Origin: Candidatus Dojkabacteria bacterium
GTDB lineage: Bacteria; Patescibacteria; Dojkabacteria; B142; JAFGFJ01
DNA length: 54,081 nucleotides
Direction of reading: 5' to 3'
Assembly: GCA_016931155.1 (NCBI GenBank)
Contig: JAFGFJ010000003.1
Location: 1 to 54,081, forward strand
Part shown: in pieces, positions 8,544 through 17,907 of the stretch
How positions within the stretch are numbered: the first letter of the stretch is position 1
How the letters are laid out: the number at the start of each line of letters is the position of its first letter
Notes under the pieces: generated by a model
Database searches by the model: none
Told to the model about the DNA's origin: nothing
The model's input: only the letters and a program-made list of their open reading frames with translations
Program-made: the position numbers and the translations under genes

Positions 8544-8750
8544 TTACTGATAATCTGCATTATTGTTGCCCCGATACTGAGAAAACTTGCTGATTATCCT
8601 TCTCTCATTAAATCTATTTATCCATCTACATGCTATACCAATATTTCGATTTAGGCTTTTTGCTATGGCTTTTACTGGAAAATTATCGGTACTTAAAACT
8701 GCTACCAACACCCATCTCGTATAAAGCTGAGCTACCCTTGCGATGAAAAT
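8544..8750 (-). pseudogene. HTH fragment, transposase-like (IS630-type helix-turn-helix) remnant
   Basis: The minus-strand frame from 8750 to the TAA at 8544-8546 encodes 68 residues containing VKAIAKSLNRN, then ACRWINRFNERRI. This matches the homeodomain-like helix-turn-helix found at the start of IS630-type and related transposases (pattern IA..L....A..W..RFNE.G). It has no ATG (only a GTG at 8711 or ATT at 8750), is preceded by an in-frame stop, and ends before any catalytic DDE region. It is best read as the remnant of a mobile element; a small free-standing HTH protein is the alternative. Confidence 0.45.
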
Positions 8751-8900
8751 TTATCAAAATATCCTTTCCCTCCTCTTTTAATCGGGCAGCTTTTATCATA
8801 CATTTATTATACCTATAAGAACCGGGGTTATGTTTTGTGCACACTATAGTAATTAGAAAAACACCAAAAACTTTGAATACATTTATTGAAGAATTATTAA

Positions 8901-9878
8901 ATGAACAAAAATACTCCTGTCGATAGACTGAGTTATTCGGGAGAACTTGCCCCGGTAATGGACAGGGTTTGTGCTGCTTATAAAATCGGTCACCCAATAG
9001 ATTTTTCAGTGATTGAAACCGGCTACGAGGATTGCAATGTAATCCTTAAAACCGCAAATAATAAATTCGTTGCTAAAATTTTTTCAAAGGAGAGAAGTCG
9101 AGAAGATATCATACGTATTACAACAATATTGGAGAAAGTAGGCGAAACCGATGTAAACCATCCTTCATTGATGAAAACTGAAAATGACGAAATTTTCTAT
9201 ACCGATAGTCAAGCCAAGGGAATATACTTAGTTTTAATGAAGTTCATTGAGGGAAAAAACTTCATTGAACTCGGCCGCATCCCTAACCCAGATGAACTTG
9301 AAATGGTCATTGAGCAAGCAGTCAAAATAAATTGTATTGATTATCACCCACAATATTTATTTGATTCCTGGGCGATTCCAAATATCAAAGTAATGTTTGA
9401 AAAAGTTAGAAAGTATATTCGATCAGATATTCTTGGATTAGTCGAGCAAGTTATTGCTCAATACTTTGAAATTCCGGTAGACAGCCTGCCTCATTGTTTC
9501 GTTCACGGAGATTTTACGAAAACTAATGTACTTAAAGGAGATGATGGGGGAATACATATATTAGATTTTTCTGTTGCCAATTGGTATCCAAGGATTCAAG
9601 AGATTTCTATAATTGTTGCAAATTTGCTGTATGACAAAGATAACCCCTCAACGCTTCAAGAAAGAATTGATTTGGTATGGAGTAAATATGACAAGTTGAA
9701 GCCACTCACAGAGAAAGAGAGAAAACATATTTATCCTTATGCACTTGCAGGTACCGCAATGGAATTTCTAGGTGCTCATCAGGAGAAATATATCTACGGA
9801 AACGATACTAAGGAAACTGATTTCTGGATGAATTTGGGACAAAGCGGATTACTAAAAGAATTCGCCGCAAATGATTAA
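8901..9878 (+). CDS. APH/choline-kinase-family phosphotransferase
   Basis: 325 residues with the aminoglycoside/homoserine/choline kinase fold. Lys 59 in FVAKIF is the likely ATP-binding lysine. The catalytic loop is VHGDFTKTN (Asp 204, Asn 209), and the metal-binding Asp follows in ILDFSVANW (Asp 222). The family phosphorylates small hydroxylated substrates (amino sugars, choline, homoserine, antibiotics); sequence alone does not show which. It stands alone between a decayed region and a 343-base gap, consistent with acquired accessory DNA. An antibiotic-resistance role is possible but not supported by any specific motif. Confidence 0.82.
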   Translation: MNKNTPVDRLSYSGELAPVMDRVCAAYKIGHPIDFSVIETGYEDCNVILKTANNKFVAKIFSKERSREDIIRITTILEKVGETDVNHPSLMKTENDEIFYTDSQAKGIYLVLMKFIEGKNFIELGRIPNPDELEMVIEQAVKINCIDYHPQYLFDSWAIPNIKVMFEKVRKYIRSDILGLVEQVIAQYFEIPVDSLPHCFVHGDFTKTNVLKGDDGGIHILDFSVANWYPRIQEISIIVANLLYDKDNPSTLQERIDLVWSKYDKLKPLTEKERKHIYPYALAGTAMEFLGAHQEKYIYGNDTKETDFWMNLGQSGLLKEFAAND

Positions 9879-10221
9879 AACCTGCTTGTTTTTGTAGACC
9901 GGATATCCGCCCCCAGAAAACCCGAAGTTATGTTTTTTGGTACAGCATTAACCACATACACCAAATCATTAAACAAAATAATATTTTAGCAGCTACCCTG
10001 ACGGATACTCTGATAATAAGAAAATCATTATATGTTTCAGCAATTATTGTAGCTCTTGTTTCTTAAAAAAAACACGAAAGAATACATAAAATATTTACAT
10101 ATATTTTGTAATATCTTAAGAATTCCACGTAAAAAGATTCGTCTGGATTTCTATGTTTTACTATGATATAAATATCACTAGTCCTTTTTAACACCCCATA
10201 TTTATTTGTTATATTTTTTTC
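9879..10221. other. AT-rich intergenic region
   Basis: No convincing coding frame or stable long hairpin was seen in these 343 bases. The last 50 bases, rich in TATTT and T8, probably hold the promoter of the following gene. Confidence 0.4.
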
Positions 10222-10848
10222 ATGACGTACTTTTCTAAAGGAGAAACGGGAAATACCCCTAAAGTTGATCTGAGAACTCCAACCGAAGTTGCTGCACGGA
10301 AGTTGCGTTCTGCATCACCTGAGTATGTACTTTCTTTCATTGGACAAGAACCGGACTTCAATGGGGAATCGGGATTAGGTTTTACAATATTTAATGGTTT
10401 AACTCTGATAGAATTTCCTGAGGAAGGCTCTGTAAAGCAAATCTTCAGAGAGTGTTATGAAGTTATGTGGAATAATTACCAAATTGGCAAAAATTACGGA
10501 CTGAAAACACATGCGACTGTGGCAGTAGATCTTCATCCTAAAGGTTTTACTTTTACTGATAGAGGAGCAGATAATATAGCAACTGTGACAATGATCGCAA
10601 AGAATTCTATTAAGATAAATGATAAGCAAATTCCTTTTGAAGCACAGGCAGGCTTATTGATTGCTACAAACAATAAGCTTCTCACCTATTTGGGAAATAT
10701 AAATAAATTTTTCGCTAACACTAATGTTCCTTTACACTTTCTGCGTGTCACTGATAATCACGGTATAATTCCCACTACTCGAGAGGGTTGTATAGATATA
10801 ACTAAAAGACTCTTAGCCCAACACCTTAGAAATCTAAAAATTGAATAG
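10222..10848 (+). CDS. Protein of unknown family
   Basis: 208 residues, soluble, without signal peptide or membrane helix. It has even hydrophobic/polar alternation (for example FTIFNGLTLIEFP and ATVAVDLHPKGFTF) suggesting an alpha/beta domain. It ends in a basic helix. No catalytic motif was recognised. It has AT-rich flanks on both sides and is followed by a hairpin-rich noncoding stretch. It appears genuine because the frame is long, starts with ATG and has normal composition. Confidence 0.65.
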   Translation: MTYFSKGETGNTPKVDLRTPTEVAARKLRSASPEYVLSFIGQEPDFNGESGLGFTIFNGLTLIEFPEEGSVKQIFRECYEVMWNNYQIGKNYGLKTHATVAVDLHPKGFTFTDRGADNIATVTMIAKNSIKINDKQIPFEAQAGLLIATNNKLLTYLGNINKFFANTNVPLHFLRVTDNHGIIPTTREGCIDITKRLLAQHLRNLKIE

Positions 10849-10851
10849 ATA

Positions 10852-11045
10852 CTGTGCAAATCTTCTGAAATTTGCCAGATATGTTTGTGATACCGAAAAC
10901 ATGCAACAATCTTCTTCACAGAAGATTGTTGCAGTCCACCAGCCAGAGGCTAATATTTATAGAAAGTCCATAGTATGGTCATAGAAACAACTTTCTTGTG
11001 TCTATGCTTATGTGATGCTAGAATTTGCCGGCATACATTAAGCAT
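10852..11045 (+). other. Cluster of stable hairpins, possible structured RNA
   Basis: Four hairpins lie in under 200 bases with no coding frame. H1 (10852-10878) pairs CTG-GCAAAT with ATTTGC-CAG around one bulged T. H2 (10902-10933) is a perfect 14-bp stem with a TCAC loop. H3 pairs AGAAAGT (10961-10967) with ACTTTCT (10990-10996). H4 (11004-11045) pairs ATGCTTA-TGTG-TGC with GCA-TACA-TAAGCAT with two bulges. None is followed by a T tract, so they do not look like simple terminators. This may be a noncoding RNA, a 3'-UTR structure of the upstream gene, or a DNA element. Confidence 0.45.
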
Positions 11046-11123
11046 GTAGTGGATGAATAAAAGACTACCTATAATCTTTCTTCGAATTAATATAGAGCAT
11101 AATTTATTTTTAACTATTCAGCT

Positions 11124-11348
11124 ATGCCAAAAAAAATTAAAATAAAAATAAATAAGGAAGCTTGTAATGGCTGCGGAACCTGTATTTCAATTCTTCCTGA
11201 TATTATTGAATTTGATTCCAACAGTCAGGCAGAAGTCAAGCTTGAACACAAAGAAAAAATAATAGACGATCCTCAGTTGATAGAACAGGTAATGCTTGCA
11301 AAAGAATCCTGCCCAACAGAGGCATTCATTGTTGAGATTATCGAATAA
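11124..11348 (+). CDS. Single-cluster 4Fe-4S ferredoxin
   Basis: 74 residues starting with a basic strand. CNGCGTC gives three cluster cysteines and the late CPTEAF gives the fourth (Cys-Pro), the arrangement of small monocluster [4Fe-4S] ferredoxins. The middle part is the acidic linker usual in this family. It is a cytoplasmic one-electron carrier; its partner is not visible in the window. The gene stands alone, convergent with the DUF3048 gene. Confidence 0.92.
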   Translation: MPKKIKIKINKEACNGCGTCISILPDIIEFDSNSQAEVKLEHKEKIIDDPQLIEQVMLAKESCPTEAFIVEIIE

Positions 11349-11461
11349 CTGATAAATAAACTTAAAGTAGCCCCTTCTGCATATATGCTGGTCATAGAGC
11401 AAAACTGTACTTAATATTGCTTTTGAATTCACCTAGACGCTGCAAAAGGAGTCAAACTCAA

Positions 11462-12697
11462 CTACTTAAAGACAACTGTACTTACTTTTTTAGAAGAAGA
11501 TTTAATTGCGTTCACTATCCAGATTTGCCCACGATTCAACTCTATTTCGTTGCCTTGATCATCAAAATAGTGTGTCCTGCACTCAGCACATGTCTTTTTC
11601 CACTTCCCGTTTATTGTTTCTCCGTCTCTCAGAATCACAGCATCATCCTCACCTATCATGTCTATAACAAGATGATTATGTCCATCTCTCGCATCAACAT
11701 ATTGGTGCCACTCCAAAATGACATTTTTAGGTGCTATGCGCTCACCTGTAAGAGCGTCTACGTCAGGTTTTCCACCGATTACCCTCAAATAAGTGTTGGT
11801 CTGCTTGTCATAAGTGAAAGCTGATCTATAGGAACTGGCACTCAGACCCAAAAAAGTAGTTTCCATCGAAACAAAATTTCCTCTCTGATCAAAAGGTTTA
11901 TCAAATTTATATTTCAAAGGTTCAATTTCCGACGGCTCGACCCATCCATACGCTTCAATTTCTTTTTTTAAGAGATCGCCATTTGTAAAAAGCGAGTGGA
12001 CATAACCACTGGTTTTTGCCCTCTCACTATCCCTGTATCTTGAAGCCGCAGACTGAAGAGAATTAATACCATTTTTATAAATATATCCTCTTGCATCGGA
12101 ACGCGGATTATATGTTTCGAAGGGTGCTGCATCATAACCTGCTTGTCCTTCGTGCATCAAAACAGGATCATCAAACGCCTGAATAAATTCAATCATATAA
12201 AGTCTTACACTTCTTACCGGACCAATCTTCTCCAGATCCTGATTCTCATAATAAATCGAAACATATCTTGTAATCCCACCTTCAGCCAAAACCTCAAGCA
12301 CAATATCAGCTTTCGAAAGTCCGTATTGCGGACGGGCATCAGTATGGTTATTAAATATTACTGCTATGGCCTTTCTTGCCTGCATCTCAGTAAGTTTTTT
12401 TCTCGAAATGAAATTACCATTTATTGGATTATCCTTGTCCTTTAGTTCAGGAGGAGGAGGTATCTCATAACTCAAAAGTCTTTTCGCAGGATAATTTGCA
12501 CCAACAAGAATAAAATCCGTGTTCAACTCTTCATGTACCCTGAAAAGCGAAAGCACTCTGACCCCATAATAAGTAGTCGCAAAAAGCATAAGAACAATAA
12601 GAGAAATTACAACTTTATACTTAAGCTTCAATTCAGCAAGTTTTTTCAGCAAATTCTTTTTTTCTACTGCTTTGTTTTCAGTAATTACAACGTCCAT
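11462..12697 (-). CDS. DUF3048 (YerB-like) membrane-anchored protein
   Basis: About 411 residues if started at ATG 12697; an upstream TTG at 12760 gives 432. A cytoplasmic N-terminus is followed by one transmembrane helix (KVVISLIVLMLFATTYYGV). The DUF3048 N-terminal domain is recognisable from RPQYGLSKADIVLEVLAEGG, GPVRSVRLYMIEFIQAFD and LMHEGQAGYDA. The C-terminal half ends in ILRDGETINGKWKK and a strand typical of the DUF3048 C-domain. B. subtilis YerB is the name-giving relative; the function is unknown, with an envelope location inferred from the anchor. ATG 12697 is preferred because the TTG-led extension has no family-like residues. Confidence 0.85.
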   Translation of the reverse strand: MDVVITENKAVEKKNLLKKLAELKLKYKVVISLIVLMLFATTYYGVRVLSLFRVHEELNTDFILVGANYPAKRLLSYEIPPPPELKDKDNPINGNFISRKKLTEMQARKAIAVIFNNHTDARPQYGLSKADIVLEVLAEGGITRYVSIYYENQDLEKIGPVRSVRLYMIEFIQAFDDPVLMHEGQAGYDAAPFETYNPRSDARGYIYKNGINSLQSAASRYRDSERAKTSGYVHSLFTNGDLLKKEIEAYGWVEPSEIEPLKYKFDKPFDQRGNFVSMETTFLGLSASSYRSAFTYDKQTNTYLRVIGGKPDVDALTGERIAPKNVILEWHQYVDARDGHNHLVIDMIGEDDAVILRDGETINGKWKKTCAECRTHYFDDQGNEIELNRGQIWIVNAIKSSSKKVSTVVFK

Positions 12698-12831
12698 CAA
12701 TGATATTGTAAAGCTAAAGATCAGAACACACAAGATCAAGCTATCTTCCTTACCCCTCAATAAAGAGCCAAGCTACAGTTTCAAATTAAAAAATGCTAAA
12801 TTATGATAGTTTAATTATCTACAGACAATAG

Positions 12832-14019
12832 GTGGCAGCAGAAAAAAAAACTACAAGTTTAATGCAGGTCACGAATACTGCTCGCAGGGGATTAATCGGA
12901 TGCCTAATATTCATTGTACTGATAATTGCTTATCAGAACATAAAAGGTTTTATTTTTCAGACTGGAAACGGAGTTGAAGGAGGCTTGAGTAGTCCTTACA
13001 GTCCAGCAACAAAAGGCTTTGGTGATATCCAGCCACTGACAATAGATTCTCTTGAACTCGCACCAGGGAGTAGCCCGGAGTTTGCTATAGATAATCGTTT
13101 TGGTGACTACCCAAAAACTGCAAATGTATATAAAGTCCTTCAACCAAGAGAAAAGTTTGGAGCCGTAGAAAAAGCAGAGGTGGTTGCAGAGAAACTCGGC
13201 TTCAAAAATCCTTTTCAAAAAATCAGTGAACAGGAACTACAATGGAAAACAGACACCAGAAAACTTACTTACAATAAGGTATTCAAGAAATGGAATTTCA
13301 CTGTGGATTTGACAAAAGATGAGAATGCAATCAAAGAACACAGGATTGAACCCGATAAGAATACATATATAGAAAGGGCACAATCCATACTAGCCTCTCT
13401 TGGAATTCATTCTTCCAACCTTGCAAATGCTTTATCGGAAGCACATTTTATGAGAGTTGAAAACTCAAGACTTGTAGAAGTAAGCAGCCCGGCATCAGCA
13501 CAATTTGTTCAAGTAAATATATATATCGTCAGAGAGGCAGTAACCCCAAAAGATTTCATAATGAAAGAAGGGAAAAAAGAAGAGAATCCGGCAAATCCTT
13601 TGAATGGGAAAGTTTACAGAAATAATCCCAAGCTCGGTTCAGCCACAGTTATCCTTTCCGATATTTCAAATGATACAAATGGTTTGTTCGGATTTGAAAC
13701 CACCGAATGGGAAATAGACCAAATAAGTGAAGTATACGACATAGTAGACGCAGAGGAGGCCTGGCAAAGAATACAGGAAGGAAAAGGGGCTTTGAAATCC
13801 TTAATAAGAGAAGGAAGGCAGCAGCTCTCCGAATATGAGCCGCTCCAAGTCAGAAGATTTATAACAAGTAATGAAAAAATCTCTTTTGGATACTTTGAAT
13901 CGGATACATATAATTCAGCCAGACCTTATCAAACTCCCATGTTCATATTTGGAGGAAGAGCAGAACTAGTAGATGGAAGTGAAGCAGAATTCATGTTTTT
14001 TGTAGATGCGTTGAAGTAA
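12832..14019 (+). CDS. Membrane-anchored protein of unknown family
   Basis: 395 residues from a GTG start. A short basic N-terminus is followed by one transmembrane helix (about residues 21-41, LIGCLIFIVLIIAYQNIKGF), then a large extracytoplasmic region of alternating strands and helices. It has SxE/D-rich segments and a region (VFKKWNFTVDL) that recurs in form later in the protein, hinting at repeated PepSY-like units, though I cannot confirm this. It is divergent from the DUF3048 gene across 134 bases (71 bases to that gene's alternative TTG), which may hold a shared promoter region. No known domain is assigned with confidence. Confidence 0.7.
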   Translation: MAAEKKTTSLMQVTNTARRGLIGCLIFIVLIIAYQNIKGFIFQTGNGVEGGLSSPYSPATKGFGDIQPLTIDSLELAPGSSPEFAIDNRFGDYPKTANVYKVLQPREKFGAVEKAEVVAEKLGFKNPFQKISEQELQWKTDTRKLTYNKVFKKWNFTVDLTKDENAIKEHRIEPDKNTYIERAQSILASLGIHSSNLANALSEAHFMRVENSRLVEVSSPASAQFVQVNIYIVREAVTPKDFIMKEGKKEENPANPLNGKVYRNNPKLGSATVILSDISNDTNGLFGFETTEWEIDQISEVYDIVDAEEAWQRIQEGKGALKSLIREGRQQLSEYEPLQVRRFITSNEKISFGYFESDTYNSARPYQTPMFIFGGRAELVDGSEAEFMFFVDALK

Positions 14020-14210
14020 TAAGTCAGGAAAACATACAGAAAGCGCTTGTACTTGATTATAATTATGACTTCGGCTTTTATCCTAATTTATTTTCTTTTG
14101 ACTTTACAAAAAATTTTCAATAGAATCATTCGCATGAAAGTTCCTCATTGGCGAAAAAATTTTATGATTTAACACATGGGTCGAAAGACCCTTTTTTTTA
14201 TAAAAAACTT

Positions 14211-15911
14211 ATGACAAAAGCCAAGAAAAAATCAAAGTATATTTTCGTTTCCGGTGGTGTTCTCTCCGGACTTGGCAAAGGTGTCGCCGCAGCTTCTCTT
14301 GGTTTCTTAATTCAAAGAAGAGGATATAAAGTTGGGTCAATAAAATGCGAAACCTACCTCAATGTGGACTCAGGTACAATAAATCCTATCGAACACGGAG
14401 ATCCGTTTCTGTGCGAGGATGGTCTTGAAGCAGACATGGATCTCGGCACATATGAGAGATTTCTTGGAGAGAATATGGGATACAAGAATTTCGTTACCAT
14501 GGGTCAGGTATATAAAACAATAATAGACAGAGAAAGAAATATGGGTTACGACGGAAAAACAGTGGATGCAATTCCACATATTCCAGAAGAAATAATCAGG
14601 AGGATAGAAATGGCAGGAGAGGGAAAAGATATCACTCTAGTAGAACTTGGAGGAACAGCAGGAGAGTATCAGAACGTTTTCAATTATGAAGCAGCTAGAA
14701 TCATGAAACTCAGGGATCACGAGGGAGTAATCCATATTCATCTAAGTTATGTTCCTGTCCCCAGGCATCTGGGAGAACCCAAAACAAAGCCTACTCAGCT
14801 TTCATTGAGATTTCTAAACTCAGCTGGAATTCAGCCAAACTTCCTTATTCTAAGAAGTGAACTGGAGATTGATCAGAAAAGAATTGAGAAGATAAGAGTA
14901 AACTGCAATATGAAAGAAGGTAGAATCATTACAAATCCAGATCTTTCTAGTATCTACGACCTGCCAAAACACTTTGCCGACCAGGAACTTGATAAAAAAA
15001 TATTAAAATATTTTGGAATGAGTGCAAGAAGGCTGGATATGAAAAACTGGGAATATCTTGCCCGCAGAATAAAAATACCAAGAAAGAAGAAAGCAAAAAT
15101 TGCTATCTGCGGGAAGTATTTTGCAACAGGAAGTTATGAATTGGCCGATTCTTACGCCTCTTTGATTGAAGCTATTAAACACACTTCATGGAAACTCGGA
15201 ATCGAAACAGAAATTTTATTTGTAAATACTGAAGACATTGAAAAGCATGGAACAAATATTTTGAAAAAAACAGAAGGAGTGATTGTTCCAATTGGGTGGG
15301 GGAGCAGAGGAGTAGAAGGAAAAATTGAGGCTGCAAAATTTGCTCGAAAGACTAAGACTCCCTATCTCGGTCTTTGCTACGGCCTCCATATGGCAGCAAT
15401 TGAGTTTGCCAGAAATGTATTAGACGAGAAAGAAGCAAATACTACAGAGGTAAATCCTAAAACAAGCTATCCAGTTATTCATGATATTCCATTTGATAAA
15501 AAGTACCAGGTCATAAAAGGAGAAGGAACTTCAATGAGACTTGGAGCATATGAATGCATAATTAAAAAAGGGACGCTATTACACAGAATATATACAAAGC
15601 ACGGAGCAGGGAAGTTACTGAATAAAAACACTAAGTTTAATCAAAAAGGAGACCTTCTTGTTTCGGAAAGGCACAGGCACAGGTTCGAATTTAATAATGA
15701 TCTGAGAGAAGATTTTGAAAAGAAAGGTTTTGTATTTGCAGGAACCTCTCCGGACAATTTCTTCGTTGAGATGATAGAACTTTCCCAAAAACTTCATCCT
15801 TTCTTTGTCGCAACTCAAGCTCATCCAGAATACAAATCAAGACCACTTGAACCACATCCGATATTTATAGAGTTTCTAAGGGCAGCTGTATCGTTTGGAG
15901 AACAGCATTGA
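14211..15911 (+). CDS. pyrG: CTP synthase
   Basis: Converts UTP to CTP using glutamine-derived ammonia and ATP in the cytoplasm. The synthetase domain opens with YIFVSGGVLSGLGKG (P-loop), followed by CETYLNVDSGTINP and DLGTYERF. The class I glutaminase has its nucleophile Cys in LGLCYGLHMA and the HPEY motif near the C-terminus. Several normally strict positions differ from the usual form (KCETYLN for KIDPYLN, CYGLH for CLGMQ), showing a divergent lineage. ATG 14211 gives a start close to the conserved KYIFV; a TTG at 14148 would add 21 residues. Length 566 is near the family norm. Confidence 0.95.
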   Translation: MTKAKKKSKYIFVSGGVLSGLGKGVAAASLGFLIQRRGYKVGSIKCETYLNVDSGTINPIEHGDPFLCEDGLEADMDLGTYERFLGENMGYKNFVTMGQVYKTIIDRERNMGYDGKTVDAIPHIPEEIIRRIEMAGEGKDITLVELGGTAGEYQNVFNYEAARIMKLRDHEGVIHIHLSYVPVPRHLGEPKTKPTQLSLRFLNSAGIQPNFLILRSELEIDQKRIEKIRVNCNMKEGRIITNPDLSSIYDLPKHFADQELDKKILKYFGMSARRLDMKNWEYLARRIKIPRKKKAKIAICGKYFATGSYELADSYASLIEAIKHTSWKLGIETEILFVNTEDIEKHGTNILKKTEGVIVPIGWGSRGVEGKIEAAKFARKTKTPYLGLCYGLHMAAIEFARNVLDEKEANTTEVNPKTSYPVIHDIPFDKKYQVIKGEGTSMRLGAYECIIKKGTLLHRIYTKHGAGKLLNKNTKFNQKGDLLVSERHRHRFEFNNDLREDFEKKGFVFAGTSPDNFFVEMIELSQKLHPFFVATQAHPEYKSRPLEPHPIFIEFLRAAVSFGEQH

Positions 15912-16023
15912 AAAGAGTTTTTATTTCTTTACCATTTATTGACCCCAATTAGCAAGAATTCTCTCCATAAAGCAGCCACAATAATGGCATATTTGCTCTG
16001 TATTCCATTAATTCACTATTATT

Positions 16024-16632
16024 TCAACTTTCCTTGAGTTTGTTATAGTACTGTTGTGCAGTCCTTATTATGGAAAAAGCTTCAGCTTCACTATTCCACA
16101 AGCCAGTCAGCATAAATTTTCTTTTTTCCATTGTGACCAATACTTGAAAAACATCGGCATACTTACTTTGATAAGTCTCAAAAAGTCTCTTGAGATATTT
16201 TCCATATGTCCCCATGTTTTCAGGTTTTCCAGCAAGACATACAGGAGCTAATCTTTCAAGTCCCTGAATCTCACCAGCAACTTCATAAAGATCATCATAC
16301 AAAGCACTTCTTGAACCCCAATATCTTTCAATAACTGAATTCACAATTGCAGCAGCCTCACCTCTTTTTACATTATTTCCTGAATCCTCAGACTTACCCT
16401 TTGCAATGTTCACTAATTCGGCAAGAGCATCTGCATGGGTACTATTCATACCAAAACCGCAGTTGATCCACTCATTTGGAAGAACAGCCGCATAATATAT
16501 ATCAGCATATCTATCTGCTATTTCCTCAAAGGAGCTTATACTAAAGCCATTTTTCTGGACAAGACTAGCAGTTGAATTTACTTCCTTAGCATCCTCTCCC
16601 ACTCCTTCCGCCTTTATTACCGGGAAAAACAA
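16024..16632 (-). CDS. C-terminal part of frameshifted PRTase-like protein
   Basis: This 202-residue frame starts only at TTG 16632, inside the preceding frame, and has no ribosome site of its own. It opens FFPVIKAEGVGED and continues as a mainly helical domain (TYGKYLKRLFETYQSKYADV, IIRTAQQYYNKL). It most likely continues the protein encoded at 16617-17147: adding one T to the T5 run near 16622-16626 would join ELICF to FPVIKAEG in one frame. The combined protein would have about 370 residues. The function of this extension is unknown. Confidence 0.6.
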   Translation of the reverse strand: MFFPVIKAEGVGEDAKEVNSTASLVQKNGFSISSFEEIADRYADIYYAAVLPNEWINCGFGMNSTHADALAELVNIAKGKSEDSGNNVKRGEAAAIVNSVIERYWGSRSALYDDLYEVAGEIQGLERLAPVCLAGKPENMGTYGKYLKRLFETYQSKYADVFQVLVTMEKRKFMLTGLWNSEAEAFSIIRTAQQYYNKLKES

Positions 16633-17147
16633 ATAAGCTCTTCTTGACCAAATATTTCCCCCAGCTTACTTTTAATTTCTTTGTATTCTTTTACTCTATC
16701 AACAATATCATCCACCATGATATTGACACCTTCGGTTTTTTTCCCCTCATTGTCCTCACTTTCCACTATATAATGAATACCACCTTTATCCATAAATTTT
16801 TTCACAAAACACAGATTAAGGTTGGAAAAGTCGAAATTGCTATTTTGTAGATTCCTCAAAACAGAATCAGCTAATGGCACACCTCCATTTAATGGAATAA
16901 CCAGATTTACAGCTTCCTTCCTCATTCGTATAAACTCTACAACCTTTGACACTGTCAAACCAAAAAGCATTTCAGTATTTGAAGGATTAAGTTCAATTGA
17001 TTCTCCTCGGTAAAGCGCATGAACAATATGTGTTCCAGGGGGAACTTCACCATAGTTAAGAAGATTTACTTTTTCTGACTCTGCAGAAATACTGGTTGCA
17101 GAAGAACTACTATTTTCAGTCCCTACAACACCTGAAAAAGAACCCAT
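16617..17147 (-). CDS. Phosphoribosyltransferase-like domain protein (5' part of broken gene)
   Basis: 176 residues from an ATG at 17147. After a Ser-rich N-terminus, the body resembles a PRTase fold: NLVIPLNGGVPLADSVLRNL as the early strand-loop-helix and GVNIMVDDIVDRVKEY as the PRPP-binding-like acidic loop (VDDIVD). The frame stops at CFSR while the overlapping frame continues with a plausible core strand. PRTases use PRPP in nucleotide salvage; a closely related fold is also found in non-catalytic regulators. The exact substrate is not shown. Frame loss at a homopolymer suggests an indel, an assembly error or slippage. Confidence 0.6.
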   Translation of the reverse strand: MGSFSGVVGTENSSSSATSISAESEKVNLLNYGEVPPGTHIVHALYRGESIELNPSNTEMLFGLTVSKVVEFIRMRKEAVNLVIPLNGGVPLADSVLRNLQNSNFDFSNLNLCFVKKFMDKGGIHYIVESEDNEGKKTEGVNIMVDDIVDRVKEYKEIKSKLGEIFGQEELICFSR

Positions 17148-17273
17148 TTCTATTGCGTAAGAATTAAATTGCTCAGATTTGAGTCTCTGATTCTAGCAAA
17201 ACTGTAATTTTACTTCAAAGAATTTTTAAGCTACCATTACAGGTATTTTGAATCAACATATTTCTGATGATTA

Positions 17274-17903
17274 ATGGGCGAAATAATTGACTCAATAACT
17301 AAATGGGGGATTGATTTAGTATCCAGTCTGGGATATTTTGGCGTACTCATAGGAATGATCTTAAACTCGGCAGGTATACCGGTTCCCAGCGAGATAATTG
17401 CAGGATTCAGCGGTTACCTTGTTTTCAAAGGAGAATTGAATCTAATAGTCACCGGACTTGTTGCTTCCCTAGGAAACATAATCGGAGGCACTTTTTCTTA
17501 CATGATCGGACTAAAAGGAGGAAGACCGGTTATTCAAAAGTATGGGAAATACGTTCGTATCACAGAGCAAAAATTTGAAAAAATACAAAAGTGGTTTGAT
17601 AAATATGGAGATGAGATGGTACTTCTTGGTCAGTTTATTCCTATATTTCGAAGCTATGTATCACTTCCAGCAGGAGTACTGAAAGTACCCTTAAAAAAAT
17701 TCCTGCCTTATACTTTCATTGGTTCATTTATATGGATCACTTTGCTTGCTTTCGTTTCTTCACAACTCGGAGAAGAGTGGGGTAAAGTCGGTGAATTTTT
17801 CGATAAGTTTAAACTCTTAATAATTGCTGGACTCATCGTTCTTCCAGCCGGTTATTTTGCATACAAACTGGTTAAAAACAAAGGGAAAAAGAATATCTCC
17901 TAA
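17274..17903 (+). CDS. DedA/VTT-domain membrane protein
   Basis: 209 residues with about five hydrophobic segments. The family pattern is clear: GYFGVLIGMILNSAGIPVPSE, where an acidic residue lies in the re-entrant loop, GNIIGGTFSYMIG, then a basic loop before GQFIPIFRSYVSLPAG, where the Arg is a conserved residue. DedA proteins act in lipid scrambling and membrane homeostasis, including undecaprenyl-phosphate and phospholipid turnover. It is convergent with the small Cys-rich gene (4-base gap). A UppP homologue lies elsewhere in the window. Confidence 0.93.
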   Translation: MGEIIDSITKWGIDLVSSLGYFGVLIGMILNSAGIPVPSEIIAGFSGYLVFKGELNLIVTGLVASLGNIIGGTFSYMIGLKGGRPVIQKYGKYVRITEQKFEKIQKWFDKYGDEMVLLGQFIPIFRSYVSLPAGVLKVPLKKFLPYTFIGSFIWITLLAFVSSQLGEEWGKVGEFFDKFKLLIIAGLIVLPAGYFAYKLVKNKGKKNIS

Positions 17904-17907
17904 GTAC

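Noticed and set aside
8511..8654. 47-residue plus-strand membrane-like frame (GTG start)
   Set aside because: Antisense to the clear HTH remnant; its hydrophobicity follows from the AT-rich complementary codons.
8683..8997. 104-residue minus-strand frame overlapping the kinase start
   Set aside because: Antisense to the APH-family gene start and without family features. Its last part is only an alternative frame over the HTH remnant.
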